DNA of 64,000 bases, taken from Gordonia polyisoprenivorans NBRC 16320 = JCM 10675. GTDB taxonomy: Bacteria; Actinomycetota; Actinomycetes; Mycobacteriales; Mycobacteriaceae. Location: contig NZ_BAEI01000054.1 in NCBI RefSeq assembly GCF_000241325.1, positions 94,204 through 158,203 on the forward strand. Direction: 5' to 3'. Positions 47,658-57,500 of the stretch are shown here, one piece after another (the stretch's first letter is position 1; each line of letters begins with the position of its first letter). Position numbers and translations under genes: made by a program. Under the pieces are notes generated by a model, which had not been told where the DNA came from, ran no database searches, and saw only the letters and a list, made by a program, of their open reading frames with translations.

Positions 47658-48451
47658 CCCTGTTCCTGATCGGCGCAGGGCCGGGCGCCGCCGACCTCAT
47701 CACCGTGCGCGGCGCCCGAATCCTCGGTCGTTGCCGAACCGCCCTGGTGGCCGGATCGCTGGTGCCCGCGGAAATCCTCGCGATGTGTCCGGACGACGCC
47801 ACGATCATCGACACCGCACGAATGCCGCTGGAGCAGATCATTTCCCACATCGTCGATGCGCATCGCGCCGGCCACGATGTGGCCCGATTGCACTCGGGGG
47901 ATCTCTCGCTCTACTCGGCCGTGGCCGAACAGGTCGCGCGGGTCCGCGCCGAGGGTATCGATGTCGAATGGGTGCCCGGCGTTCCGGCCTTCGCCGCCGC
48001 GGCGTCGGCGCTGCAGAACGAGTTGACCGTTCCCGGGATCGGCCAGAGCCTGCTGGTCACCCGCGTGTCGACGCTGTCGACCGACATGCCGCCCGGCGAA
48101 GATCTCACCGAACTCGCCGCGGCGGGCGTGACACTCGCGCTGCATCTCGCCGCCCATCGCGCGCCGCAGATCGTGGAGACGCTGAGCCCCGTCTACGGCA
48201 GCGATTGCCCTACTGCCACAGTTGCTTTCGCTTCTCGATCAGATCAGGTGATCATTCGCAGTCGGCTCTCCGACCTCGCCACCGCACTGGCCGACGCGGG
48301 GATCACCCGCACCGCGGTGATCTTCGTCGGACGTGTTCTCGATGCCGCCGATCATCCCGACCGGCTCGAGAGTTACCTGTACTCCCACGCTCGGATCACC
48401 AAGTTGCGCAACGACTCCCATGGGTATCGGGGACAACCCGATGACCGGTAG
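47654..48451 (+). CDS. cobM: Precorrin-4 C11-methyltransferase
   Basis: SAM-dependent methylation of precorrin-4 at C11. The 265-residue tetrapyrrole methylase starts TLFLIGAGPGAADLITVRGA (GxGxG loop). VARLHSGDLSLYSAVAEQ (about residues 75-92) is the substrate/SAM loop and EWVPGVPAFAAAASAL follows. The GTG overlaps the cobL stop by 4 bp. The end overlaps the cobK start by 11 bp. Confidence 0.95.
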   Translation: MTLFLIGAGPGAADLITVRGARILGRCRTALVAGSLVPAEILAMCPDDATIIDTARMPLEQIISHIVDAHRAGHDVARLHSGDLSLYSAVAEQVARVRAEGIDVEWVPGVPAFAAAASALQNELTVPGIGQSLLVTRVSTLSTDMPPGEDLTELAAAGVTLALHLAAHRAPQIVETLSPVYGSDCPTATVAFASRSDQVIIRSRLSDLATALADAGITRTAVIFVGRVLDAADHPDRLESYLYSHARITKLRNDSHGYRGQPDDR

Positions 48452-49208
48452 CCGACCGCCGGGCCGCGACTGCGTGCTGATTCTCGGCGGTACGGCGGAG
48501 GCCCGGGACCTCGCGGCAGACCTGCACCACGACGGTATCGAGATCGTGAGTTCGCTCGCCGGGCGGGTCGCCCGACCCCGCCTGCCCGTCGGCGCGGTCC
48601 GCATCGGTGGTTTCGGCGGCGTCGACGGGTTGTCGAGGTGGTTGCAGGACAACCACGTTCGCGCCGTGGTCGACGCGACCCACCCGTTCGCCGCCACGAT
48701 CACCGCGCACGCCGTCACGGCGTGTGCCGTGACCGACACACCGTTGCTGCGACTTCGACGTGAACCGTGGGTCGCACGCGCGGGTGACCATTGGACGCAG
48801 GTGCCCGACATCGGCGCCGCCGCCGTGGCGGTCAGCGGTCACGACGGTCGCATCCTGCTCACCACCGGTCGCCAGGACGCCGACGCCTTCGCCGGGGTCA
48901 CCGGCGCATGGTTCCTGATCCGGGTGGTCGACCCGCCGACCGGCCGGCTCCCGGCCCATCACGCGATCCTGCGGTCCCGCGGTCCGTATCACCTCGACGC
49001 CGAACGGAAACTGCTGCAGGAGAATCGGATCGACACGCTGGTGACCAAGAACAGCGGCGGAGCGTTGACCCGCCCGAAACTCGACGCCGCCGCCGAACTG
49101 GGGGTCCGGGTGATCATGGTCGAAAGACCAGCCGAACCGCTGGGTGTCACCGCCGTCGGCGACGTTGTCTCCGCGGCCGCATGGGTCCGGACGCTCACCG
49201 ACGGATGA
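48441..49208 (+). CDS. cobK: Precorrin-6A reductase
   Basis: NADPH-dependent reduction of precorrin-6A to precorrin-6B. The 255-residue protein shows VLILGGTAEARDLAADL at the N-terminus (nucleotide-binding), VVDATHPFAATITAHAV (about residues 74-90) and LVTKNSGGALTRPKLDAAAE (about 197-216), all CobK/CbiJ signatures. ATG 48441 is favoured; another ATG lies seven codons upstream within cobM. It is the last gene of the + strand operon and converges on cobIJ. Confidence 0.94.
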   Translation: MTGSRPPGRDCVLILGGTAEARDLAADLHHDGIEIVSSLAGRVARPRLPVGAVRIGGFGGVDGLSRWLQDNHVRAVVDATHPFAATITAHAVTACAVTDTPLLRLRREPWVARAGDHWTQVPDIGAAAVAVSGHDGRILLTTGRQDADAFAGVTGAWFLIRVVDPPTGRLPAHHAILRSRGPYHLDAERKLLQENRIDTLVTKNSGGALTRPKLDAAAELGVRVIMVERPAEPLGVTAVGDVVSAAAWVRTLTDG

Positions 49209-49260
49209 CATCGGCCGGTTCGCCACCGGGTGCGCCGAGTGCCCGGCGTGCCACCAGCGC

Positions 49261-50799
49261 TCAGTGACCCGGGTGACTGCGGGGGGTGTAGACGAGATCA
49301 CCACCGCCACGTCGCACCACCCGGGTCGCCGACGACCCGATGATGATCAGCGTGCGCATGTCGACGACAGCCGGATCGAAGTCGCCGACGGTCGTCACCG
49401 TCAGCGACTGCTCGTCGCCGCCGACGTCGCGTCCGAGGACGAGCACCCGATCTGCCGAAACCGATTCGGTCAGGATGTCTTTCAGTGCCGACACCTGCCA
49501 GGTTCGACTGCGCGACCCCGGGTTGTAGATGGCGATCACCAGATCGGCGGTCACCGCGCGGCGGATCCGATCGGCGATCACCTCCCATGGTTTGAGCCGA
49601 TCCGATAGTGAGATCACCGCGAAGTCGTGGCCGAGTGGCGCGCCGACCGCCGCTGCAACCGCGTTGGCCGCGGTCATGCCGGGGACGACCCGCACGGGCA
49701 CATCGGCCCACCGGGGTTCGGCGGCCACCTCGGACACTGCGGAGGCCATCGCGAACACTCCCGGGTCGCCGGAGGACACCACCACGACTCGGGCGCCTCG
49801 GGCCGCGAGATCCAGTGCGAACTCGGCACGTTCGGCCTCGACGCGGTTGTCGCTGGCGTGGATGCGCTGTCCCGGCCGCGGCGACACACGTGCCAGATAG
49901 GTCTTGTAGCCGACCAGATCGGTGGCTGCCGCCAGTTCCCGCTCCACCTGCGGGGTGGTCCAATCGTCGGCGCCCGGCCCGAGGCCGACGACCACCACCT
50001 CCGCCCGCGGCGGGTCGGGGGCGCCTGCGCGCGGGTTGTTCAAGCGACCCGGCACCACCACCATCGAGAAGTACGGCACCTGCGCGGGGTCGACCTCGGC
50101 GACCGGGGCCACCTTCTGTGCGGTGGTGGATGCGCGTTCGACGTACCACGCCTCGTCGAGCCGGCCTGCCGCGCGCAGCGCCTCGCACACCCCGGTGAAG
50201 GTCCGGCCGAGTTTGATGACCGCGAAAGCATCGGCGTGCGCGAACAATTCACGCATTCGGGGCACCGGCAGGGTGCCTGGAACGACGGTCAGCGTCTCCT
50301 CGGCCTCCACCAGCGGGACCTCGATTGCCGCCGACGCCGCACTCACCGATGTCACGCCCGGGATGATCTCGGTCGGGAACTCGGCGGCCAGGCGCTTGTG
50401 CATGTGCATGTAGGAGCTGAAGAACAGCGGGTCGCCCTCTGCGAGCAGGGCCACGTCGCGGCCCGCACGCAGGTGAGAGGCAAGGAGTTCGGCGCTGTCG
50501 GTGTAGAAGTCGTCGAGCGCACCACGATAGCCGCCCGGATGGTCGGCGGCTTCGGTGGTCACCGGGTACATCAACCTCTCCTCGATCTGCCCCGGACGCA
50601 GATACGGCTCGGCGACACCGCGGGCGATACTGCGCCCGTGGCGTGCGCAGTGATAGGCCACGACCTCGGCCGAACCGATCACCCGAGCGGCCTTGACCGT
50701 CATCAGTTCGCTGTCACCGGGTCCCAGTCCGACTCCCCACAGTTTGCCGAGGCGCCGCGACGACATCGATTGTGATGACACCGATTGTTCTGAACCCAT
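49261..50799 (-). CDS. cobIJ: Fused precorrin-2 C20-methyltransferase / precorrin-3B C17-methyltransferase
   Basis: One 512-residue protein with two tetrapyrrole methylases. CobI occupies about residues 15-260 (GKLWGVGLGPGDSELMTVKA, ALLAEGDPLFFSSYMHMH). CobJ occupies about 270-510 (VVVVGLGPGADDWTTPQVER, VVSSGDPGVFAMASAV, AIYNPGSRSRTWQ). The enzymes act early in aerobic cobalamin synthesis, CobJ being the ring-contraction step. The same fusion occurs in mycobacteria (Rv2066). ATG 50799 has GAGG about eight bases upstream. It follows cobH by 10 bp on the minus strand. Confidence 0.95.
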   Translation of the reverse strand: MGSEQSVSSQSMSSRRLGKLWGVGLGPGDSELMTVKAARVIGSAEVVAYHCARHGRSIARGVAEPYLRPGQIEERLMYPVTTEAADHPGGYRGALDDFYTDSAELLASHLRAGRDVALLAEGDPLFFSSYMHMHKRLAAEFPTEIIPGVTSVSAASAAIEVPLVEAEETLTVVPGTLPVPRMRELFAHADAFAVIKLGRTFTGVCEALRAAGRLDEAWYVERASTTAQKVAPVAEVDPAQVPYFSMVVVPGRLNNPRAGAPDPPRAEVVVVGLGPGADDWTTPQVERELAAATDLVGYKTYLARVSPRPGQRIHASDNRVEAERAEFALDLAARGARVVVVSSGDPGVFAMASAVSEVAAEPRWADVPVRVVPGMTAANAVAAAVGAPLGHDFAVISLSDRLKPWEVIADRIRRAVTADLVIAIYNPGSRSRTWQVSALKDILTESVSADRVLVLGRDVGGDEQSLTVTTVGDFDPAVVDMRTLIIIGSSATRVVRRGGGDLVYTPRSHPGH

Positions 50800-50809
50800 G
50801 GTCGACGCC

Positions 50810-51433
50810 TCATTCCTCCGGGCTGGCCAGTGCGTTGATGGCGGCAGCGGTGATCGCGGACCCGCCCCGGCGGCCGGTGACCGTGATGAACTCGAGGTCG
50901 GCGCGGGCGGCCAGCTCGGCGCACGATTCGGCGGCCCCGACGAAGCCGACGGGCGCACCGACGATCGCCGCCGGCCGCGGCGCCCCGGCGTCGATCATCT
51001 CCAACAACGCGAACAGTGCGGTCGGGGCGTTTCCGATCGCGACGACGGCGCCGTCGAGGACCGGTTTCCAGAGTTCCAGTGCCGCAGCGGTTCTGGTGGT
51101 ACCCATGCGTTCGGCCAACTCCGGCACCGCGGGATCGTGGAGATGGCATCGGATCTCGTTGTCCGCGGGAAGACGACGCCGTGTGATCCCGCTCGCGACC
51201 ATCGTGGCATCACAGAGAATCGGCGCGCCGTCGGTCAGGGCATTCCGTGCGGCGCGCACCACGCCCTCGGTGGCCACCACGTCGCGTGTGAGATCGGTCT
51301 GTCCGCAGGCATGGATCATCCGCACGACGACACCGGCCACGTCGGGAGCGAACGCGGACAGGTCGGACTCGGCACGGATGATCGCGAACGATCGACGATA
51401 GATGGAGGCGCCATCACGCAGGTACTCGGTCAT
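50810..51433 (-). CDS. cobH: Precorrin-8X methylmutase
   Basis: Moves the C11 methyl group to C12, giving hydrogenobyrinate. The 207-residue protein starts TEYLRDGASIYRRSFAIIRA. VVVRMIHACGQTD (about residues 33-45) contains the catalytic His. ILCDATMVASGI, LPADNE and AIGNAPTALFALLEM follow. The ATG at 51433 matches the M. tuberculosis CobH start; an in-frame ATG exists 14 codons upstream. A TAGGCT hexamer lies 10 bases before the chosen start. Divergent from the thioesterase gene. No cobalamin riboswitch was seen upstream. Confidence 0.95.
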   Translation of the reverse strand: MTEYLRDGASIYRRSFAIIRAESDLSAFAPDVAGVVVRMIHACGQTDLTRDVVATEGVVRAARNALTDGAPILCDATMVASGITRRRLPADNEIRCHLHDPAVPELAERMGTTRTAAALELWKPVLDGAVVAIGNAPTALFALLEMIDAGAPRPAAIVGAPVGFVGAAESCAELAARADLEFITVTGRRGGSAITAAAINALASPEE

Positions 51434-51443
51434 GATGTCCGTC

Positions 51444-51449
51444 AGCCTA
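51444..51449 (-). promoter_or_regulatory. -10 element TAGGCT for cobH-cobIJ
   Basis: On the minus strand TAGGCT lies 10 bases before ATG 51433. The gap to the divergent thioesterase gene is 122 bp. Confidence 0.4.
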
Positions 51450-51542
51450 TCGGCAGCGCCGTCGGGACCGATCATCTGCTCGGTGCGCCAACTCGGTCCG
51501 GCCGGCGGTGATCGTCGCGGACCCGCGTGCCCTGTGAGGCGC

Positions 51543-51548
51543 TATCGT
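51543..51548 (+). promoter_or_regulatory. -10 element TATCGT for the type II thioesterase gene
   Basis: TATCGT is followed by seven bases and GTG at 51556. Confidence 0.5.
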
Positions 51549-51555
51549 ATGCGGC

Positions 51556-52254
51556 GTGACCGCGCCTACGCTGTACATCTTCCCGCACGCCGGCGGCTCC
51601 GCGGCCTTCTACGTGCCCTTCGCACGGACCTTCACCACCGATATCGGACGGGTGGCGGTCCAGTACCCGGGAAAGAACGGAAGCCAAGACCTGGCCGCCT
51701 TCACCGGTATCGACGCCCTCGCCGACACCGTGCTGAGCAAACTGCCGGCCTTCGGCCCGGACACGCGCGTGGCGTTCTTCGGCCACTCCATGGGGGCCTT
51801 GGTCGCCTTCGAGACCGCCCGCCGCCTCGAACAGCGCGGGGTGCAGATCGAGGCGCTGTTCGTCTCCGCATGCGCCGCACCCGGCCGCAGTGGGTACGAA
51901 TACATCCCGGAGTCCGATCGTGGACTGCTCGACGCGGTCTCGGCGATGACCGGACTCGACCCCGCGATGCTGCAGGACGAGGCCTTCTCGTCACGGATTC
52001 TGCCGACCCTGCGCGGATTCAAGGCGATCACGGCCTACGAATGCCCGCCGGAGGTGACGCTGGCGTGTCCCATTCACGCGTATCACGCCGACAACGACGA
52101 GGTCGCCACCGCGGAGAAGGTTGCTCCGTGGGAGCAACGGACCTCGGCCGAATTCACCATGCGTGAGTTCCCCGGCCACCACTTCTATCTGTCCGAGCAC
52201 CTCGCCGACGTGGCAGCCGACATCGAGCGCCGCCTGTCCGCCACCAAGGACTGA
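51556..52254 (+). CDS. Type II thioesterase (TesA/GrsT family)
   Basis: A 232-residue alpha/beta hydrolase of the kind that edits or off-loads chains on polyketide and peptide synthases. LYIFPHAGGSAAFY at residues 6-19 is the family entry motif. FFGHSMGALVAFE carries the nucleophile Ser78, YHADNDEVA the Asp region and PGHHFYLSEH the catalytic His. In mycobacteria TesA works with the Pps synthases of phthiocerol lipids. The gene here lies directly before a fatty-acyl-AMP ligase and two PKS genes, so the same role is inferred. A 534-bp region separates it from the ligase gene. Confidence 0.92.
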   Translation: MTAPTLYIFPHAGGSAAFYVPFARTFTTDIGRVAVQYPGKNGSQDLAAFTGIDALADTVLSKLPAFGPDTRVAFFGHSMGALVAFETARRLEQRGVQIEALFVSACAAPGRSGYEYIPESDRGLLDAVSAMTGLDPAMLQDEAFSSRILPTLRGFKAITAYECPPEVTLACPIHAYHADNDEVATAEKVAPWEQRTSAEFTMREFPGHHFYLSEHLADVAADIERRLSATKD

Positions 52255-52261
52255 CGCCGAC

Positions 52262-52278
52262 CCCGGGCACGACCCGGG
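52262..52278 (+). terminator. Hairpin after the type II thioesterase gene
   Basis: CCCGGG, loop CACGA, CCCGGG, 7 bases after the stop codon. It is a 6-bp GC stem without a T-run. Confidence 0.4.
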
Positions 52279-52299
52279 TGACCCGCGCCCGTCGTTCCG

Positions 52300-52440
52300 C
52301 CACGAATTCACATCGACATTCCTCACCGAATTTCGGGGCTGTTTGAATTCAGAAACAACGCCAATTCATTCCTGGAAAAACGCTGTCGACTTTCCGTGAA
52401 TTTCGCGGATTCGGTGAATTCTCGACGTAAATTCGGTGCA
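52300..52440. promoter_or_regulatory. AT-rich AATT-motif cluster upstream of the FAAL-PKS genes
   Basis: AATT cores occur at 52305, 52329, 52346, 52363, 52399, 52417 and 52430, mostly within GAATTC or GAATTT, with several spacings of 17-18 bases. CCGAA-T-TTCGG (52327-52337) is a perfect inverted repeat. Such islands suit a nucleoid protein such as Lsr2 or a dedicated repressor; which one is inference. Confidence 0.45.
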
Positions 52441-52668
52441 AAGGCATGAATCGGACCGGTGAAGTCGGATTCGGCGGAGTTTCCCTCAATCCCACTGTGA
52501 CACCTGGCAGTAAAGTCGTGTGGGACGCCCTCGGACACCGTTCTTCACAGTCAGTGCATGTATCGTCGGCTCACGAGAGAGTTGCTGTGATTGAACGACG
52601 ATCGCGACAGCGTGAACACCTCACGCGTCGTGATAACCGTCGAATCGACGCACGTGCTCACTCGAAAC

Positions 52669-52688
52669 GCCTCCTTGGGAGGGGAGGC
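52669..52688 (+). promoter_or_regulatory. Hairpin in the putative FAAL leader
   Basis: GCCTCC, loop TTGGGAGG, GGAGGC. It lies about 100 bases before the FAAL GTG and could act as an attenuator or stability element. Confidence 0.3.
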
Positions 52689-52788
52689 TCGACAGACATC
52701 GTTGCGATGCACCCTGCGGTGGTTGTTGGCCGCCACATCGCGCATACAGACACACATTTCGCCGTCGGGGGGAAAGTGACGGACAGCA

Positions 52789-54549
52789 GTGAACAGTCGA
52801 GGGAGAGCACGACCCTCGCTGCAGGACACCATCCCTGGGATTCTGCGCGCTCGCGCAGCTGACCAGCCCGATGCCGCAGCATTCACCTTCATCGACTACG
52901 ACGTCGATCCGGCCGGCTTCTCCGAAACGCTCACGTGGGCCGAGCTGTACGACCGCGTACGCGTCGTCGCCGCCGAACTCGGTCGGCACGGCGCGCCCGG
53001 GGACCGGGCGGCGATCCTGAGTCCGCAGAGCCTCGACTACATCGTCGCGTTCCTCGGAGCGCTCGAGGCTGGTTTCATCGTTGTGCCGCTGTCGGTTCCG
53101 ATGTTCGGAGCCCACCACGACGAGCGCATCAGTTCGGCTCTGGCCGACTGCACGCCGGCGGTCGTCTTCGCGACCACGACCGTCATCGACGAGATCCTGC
53201 CCTACACGCAGAGCGTGCCCGGTGTGACGCCTGCGGTCGTCGAAATCGACGCCCTCGACTACCACACACCTGTCGCCGCCGCCGGCAGCCAGGTCGGCCG
53301 GGACCGAACCGCCGTACTGCAGTACACCTCGGGGTCGACGAGTTCGCCTCGGGGCGTGATGGTTTCGCACAAGAACGTGGTCATCAACCTCGACCAGCTC
53401 ATCTCCGACATGTTCGCCCATCACGGCGGCTGGCCCGATCGTGACTCGACGCTCGTGTCGTGGCTGCCGTTTTACCACGACATGGGATTGCTCCTGGGGA
53501 TCTGCGGTGGCGTGATGGCGGGTCTGCACACCGTCGACATCAGTCCGATGGCGTTCCTGCAGAAACCATCCCGCTGGATTCAGGTGATGGCCGGTCATCC
53601 CAAGTCGTTCACCTCTGCGCCGAACTTCGCCTACGAGCTCGCCGCCCGCCGGACCTCCGCCGACGACCTGGCCGGTCTGGACCTCTCCCAGGTGACCGGA
53701 TTCATGTGCGGAGCCGAGCGCGTCCACGATGCCACGGTGCGCCGATTCGTCGACCGATTCACCCCGGATGGTCTGCCGGAGAACATCGTCCGGCCCGCGT
53801 ACGGATTGGCCGAGGCGACGCTGTATGTCTCCGCGCTCGTTCCGGGTACTCCGGCTGTGGGCGTGCGGTTCGACTTCGAGAAGCTGGCGAAGGGCTACGC
53901 GCTGCGGTGCGGCGAAGGGCAGGACGGCGCGGTGTTGATGAGTCACGGACCCCAGCGTTCGGTGACCTACCGCATCGTCGACCCCGATACCCGTGAGGAG
54001 AACCCCGCCGACCGCGTCGGCGAGATCTGGGTGCACGGCGAGAACGTGCCCGCGGGGTACTGGTGCAATCCCGAACGCACCGAGGCGACGTTCGGCGGCT
54101 GGATCGAGAATCCGCGTTCGGACACCCCGGCCGGACCATGGTTGCGCACCGGCGATCTCGGGGTCGTGTCCGAGGGCGAGCTGTTCATCACCGGTCGCAT
54201 CAAGGATCTGCTCATCATCGACGGCCGCAATCACTATCCCGACGACATCGAGGGCACGGTCACCGAGCTGACCCGGGGCCGCGTGGCGGCGGTGTCGGTA
54301 CCCGGTGAGCACGCCGAGGAACTCGTCGTGATCGCCGAGGTGAAGGATCGCGGAGAGCCGGTCGACCTCGACGAGTTGCGGGCGGTGGTGGTGGCGACGA
54401 TCTCCGGTCGACACGGCGTGCGCGCGGCCGACGTGGTCTTCGTCGCGCCCGGCTCGATTCCGATCACCACCAGCGGCAAGACCCGGCGCGCCGCCGCCGG
54501 CGAGACCTATCGGACCGGCGGATTCGCCCGCCTGGACGGCCACCGGTGA
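52789..54549 (+). CDS. Long-chain fatty-acyl-AMP ligase (FAAL, FadD26/FadD28-like)
   Basis: Activates a fatty acid as acyl-adenylate and passes it to an ACP, starting a polyketide chain. The 586-residue ANL enzyme has AVLQYTSGSTSSPRGVMVSH (about residues 180-199), SWLPFYHDMGLLLGICGG, RPAYGLAEATLYVS, the hinge RIKDLLIIDGRNHYPDDIE (about 467-485) and the C-terminal Lys in TTSGKTRRAA. DMGL and the unusual GLAEAT form are typical of FAALs rather than CoA ligases. The GTG start at 52789 has only a weak ribosome site. The TGA overlaps the PKS start (GTGA), which places the ligase and PKS in one operon. Confidence 0.92.
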   Translation: MNSRGRARPSLQDTIPGILRARAADQPDAAAFTFIDYDVDPAGFSETLTWAELYDRVRVVAAELGRHGAPGDRAAILSPQSLDYIVAFLGALEAGFIVVPLSVPMFGAHHDERISSALADCTPAVVFATTTVIDEILPYTQSVPGVTPAVVEIDALDYHTPVAAAGSQVGRDRTAVLQYTSGSTSSPRGVMVSHKNVVINLDQLISDMFAHHGGWPDRDSTLVSWLPFYHDMGLLLGICGGVMAGLHTVDISPMAFLQKPSRWIQVMAGHPKSFTSAPNFAYELAARRTSADDLAGLDLSQVTGFMCGAERVHDATVRRFVDRFTPDGLPENIVRPAYGLAEATLYVSALVPGTPAVGVRFDFEKLAKGYALRCGEGQDGAVLMSHGPQRSVTYRIVDPDTREENPADRVGEIWVHGENVPAGYWCNPERTEATFGGWIENPRSDTPAGPWLRTGDLGVVSEGELFITGRIKDLLIIDGRNHYPDDIEGTVTELTRGRVAAVSVPGEHAEELVVIAEVKDRGEPVDLDELRAVVVATISGRHGVRAADVVFVAPGSIPITTSGKTRRAAAGETYRTGGFARLDGHR

Positions 54550-57500
54550 CGTCAGGGGATCGCGCCGATCGGGGCGAGGACGATCGTGCCGAACGGCAAC
54601 TGCGTGACTGGCTCGTCGACCGGCTCGTCCTGATGGGCTGCGACCCCGACGGGGTCGACGTCGACACCCCGTTCCACGATCTCGGCGTGGGGTCCCGCGA
54701 CGCGGTGGTCCTCGCCGGCGAACTCGCCGAATACCTCGGCCGGCCGGTGTCGCCGGTCGATCTCTGGGAGCACCCGAGCGTCGCAGCGCTGGCACGCTTC
54801 GCGCTCGGCCGAGACACCGGGTCGGCGGCCACCGATTCGGCGCCGGCAGCCCGGAACCCCGACACCGACGCGCGCCCCGTCACCGACACCGATGATCTGA
54901 TCGCCGTCGTCGGGGTGGGCTGTCGGTTCCCCGGCGGCATACTTGGCCCGCAACAGTATTGGGATTTCCTGCTCGCCGAGGGCGATGCGATCGGCCACGT
55001 CGATCCGCAACGATGGGAGTCGTTCGCCGACGGCACCGCCGAGACCGACGCGGCGCTGGCGCGCACCACCACCTGGGGCGGATTCCTCAACGACATCGAT
55101 GCCTTCGACGCCGAGTTCTTCGACATCTCGCCCAGCGAGGCCGACAAGATGGACCCCCAGCAGCGGCTGCTGCTGGAGGTCTCGCACGAGGCGCTGGAGA
55201 ACGCCGGAATCCCTGCGGAATCGTTGCGGCACAGCCAGACCGGGGTGTTCGTCGGCGCTTGCGCTGGGGAGTACGGCTTCCTGGCCACCGCCGACCTCGC
55301 CGAGGTCGACAACTGGTCGGGGACCGGCGGCGCGCTGTCGGTCATCGCCAACCGCGTGTCCTATCACTACGATCTGCGTGGTCCGTCGATCACCGTCGAC
55401 ACCGCATGTTCGTCGTCGCTGGTCGCGATCCACCTCGCGGTGGCGAGTCTGCGCTCGGGTGAGTCGTCGACGGCGCTCGCCGCAGGTGTCAATGTCATGC
55501 TCTCCCCGGCGATCACGCGCAGCTTCGACCGCAACGACGCCATGTCGCCGAGCGGGCGGTGCCACTCGTTCGACGCCGCCGCCGACGGCTACGTCCGCTC
55601 CGAGGGATGCGGCGTCGTGGTACTCAAACGTCTTGCCGACGCCCGCCGCGACGGCGACCACGTCCTCGCGGTGGTGCGGGGGAGTGCCATCAACTCCGAC
55701 GGTCATTCCAACGGGCTGATGGCGCCCAATCCGTCGGCGCAGATGGCCGTGCTGCGGGCCGCCTACATCTCCGCGGGCATCGGGCCGCGCGAGGTGGATT
55801 ACGTCGAGGCACACGGCACCGGCACCCTGCTCGGAGATCCCATCGAGGCGCGGGCCCTCGGCGCGGTCGCCGGTCGGGGACGCCCCGCCGACGACCCGCT
55901 GTTGATCGGCGCGGTGAAATCGAATCTCGGTCACCTCGAGGCCGCGGCCGGCATCGCTGGTTTCCTGAAGGTCGCCTTGGCCCTCGAGAAGGGTTGCCTC
56001 CCGGCGACTCCGGGCTTCTCAGAACCGAATCCACACATCGACTTCGACAACCTGCGCCTGAAGGTGGTGGCCGAAACGACACCGTGGCCCACGACGGGCA
56101 GGCCCCGTCGCGGCGGGGTGTCGGCCTTCGGTTTCGGCGGTACCAACGCCCATCTCGTCCTCGAGCAGGCGCCGGAGCCCGAAGCCCTCACCGGACCGGC
56201 GGCCGGGAGCATGGACAGCACCGGCCGATCACCGAAGTCCCCGATCGCGACCCTGGTGGTGGCAGGTAGATCTCGCGAGCGCATCGCGACCACGGCCGGC
56301 GCTCTCGCCGACTGGCTCGACGGAGACGGTGTCTCGGTGCCGCTCGCCGAGGTCGTCGATGGTCTCGATCACCACCGTGATCGCGCACGCGCCTTCGCGA
56401 CCGTCGTCGCGACCGACCATGCCGCGGCGATCATCGGGTTGCGGGCGCTCGCCGACGGGGTGAGCGCACCCGGTGTCGTCGCCGCCCACGAGCAGCCGTG
56501 TCGCCCCGGGACGGTGTTCGTCTACTCCGGCCAGGGATCGCAGTGGGTCGGGATGGCGCGTGGTCTGCTGGCCCATGACCCGGCCTTCGCCGACGCGCTC
56601 GAGGAGATCGAACCGGACTTCGTCGAGCAGGTCGGATTCTCGCTCATCGAGGTCGTCCGCTCCGGTGCCCCGGTCACCGGGATCGACCACATCCAGCCGG
56701 TCCTCACCGGCCTCCAGCTCACCCTGACGCGACTGTGGCGCGCCCACGGCATCGTCCCCGACGCCGTCATCGGCCACTCGATGGGTGAGGTGGCAGCGGC
56801 CGTCGTCGCCGGCGCGCTCAGCGTGGCCGACGGCCTGAAGGTCATCGCCACACGGTCGCGCCTCATGCGGCGGCTCGCCGGACAAGGCGCCATGGCGCTC
56901 ATCGAACTCGACGCCCCTTCCGCCCACGAACTCGTCGCGGGCTTTCCCGGCGTGACCGTCGCGGTGCTGGCCTCACCGAGGCAATGCGTCATCGCCGGCG
57001 CCCCGGAACAGGTGGATGCCGTCGTCGATCGGGTGGCGGCGCAGGATCGTCTCGCCCGGCGGGTCGAGGTCGACGTCGCCTCCCACCACCCGATCATCGA
57101 TCCCGTGCTGCCCGATCTGCGTGCGGCACTGGCCGATCTGAGCCCCCGGCGTCCCCACCTGCCGCTGCTCAGCACCACGCTCGACACCGGAGAACCCACC
57201 TTCGACGCCGACTACTGGTGTGCGAATCTGCGCAATCCCGTCCGGTTCGCGTCGGCGGTGGCCCGGGCGGGCGCCGACCACGGAGTGTTCGTGGAGGTCA
57301 GCCCGCACCCGTTACTGACCCACGCGATCGACGAGACCCTTTCCGACATCCATCATCACGCCGTACCCACACTCCTGCGTGATGCAGACGAGGTCACAAC
57401 CTTTCACACCCATCTGAACATCGCACGCACCGATCGCCGCCACATCCCGGCACCGGATCCGTCCAGTCCGCATCCGCAACTGCCGACGACACCGTGGCAT

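Larger units (their letters stand above)
52255..52788 (+). other. 534-bp intergenic region before the FAAL-PKS genes
   Basis: No convincing gene is present. CCCGGG-CACGA-CCCGGG (52262-52278) could end the thioesterase transcript. Bases 52300-52440 are unusually AT-rich for this window and contain seven AATT cores. GCCTCC and GGAGGC (52669-52688) can pair as a hairpin. Hexamers such as TAAAGT (52511) and TATCGT (52561) are possible -10 elements, but none stands at leaderless distance from the FAAL start. A long regulated leader is likely. Confidence 0.5.

Noticed and set aside
52446..52862. Small gene in the region before the FAAL
   Set aside because: The open frame runs into the FAAL in another frame, has no family similarity or good ribosome site, and its codon pattern is not like the neighbours.
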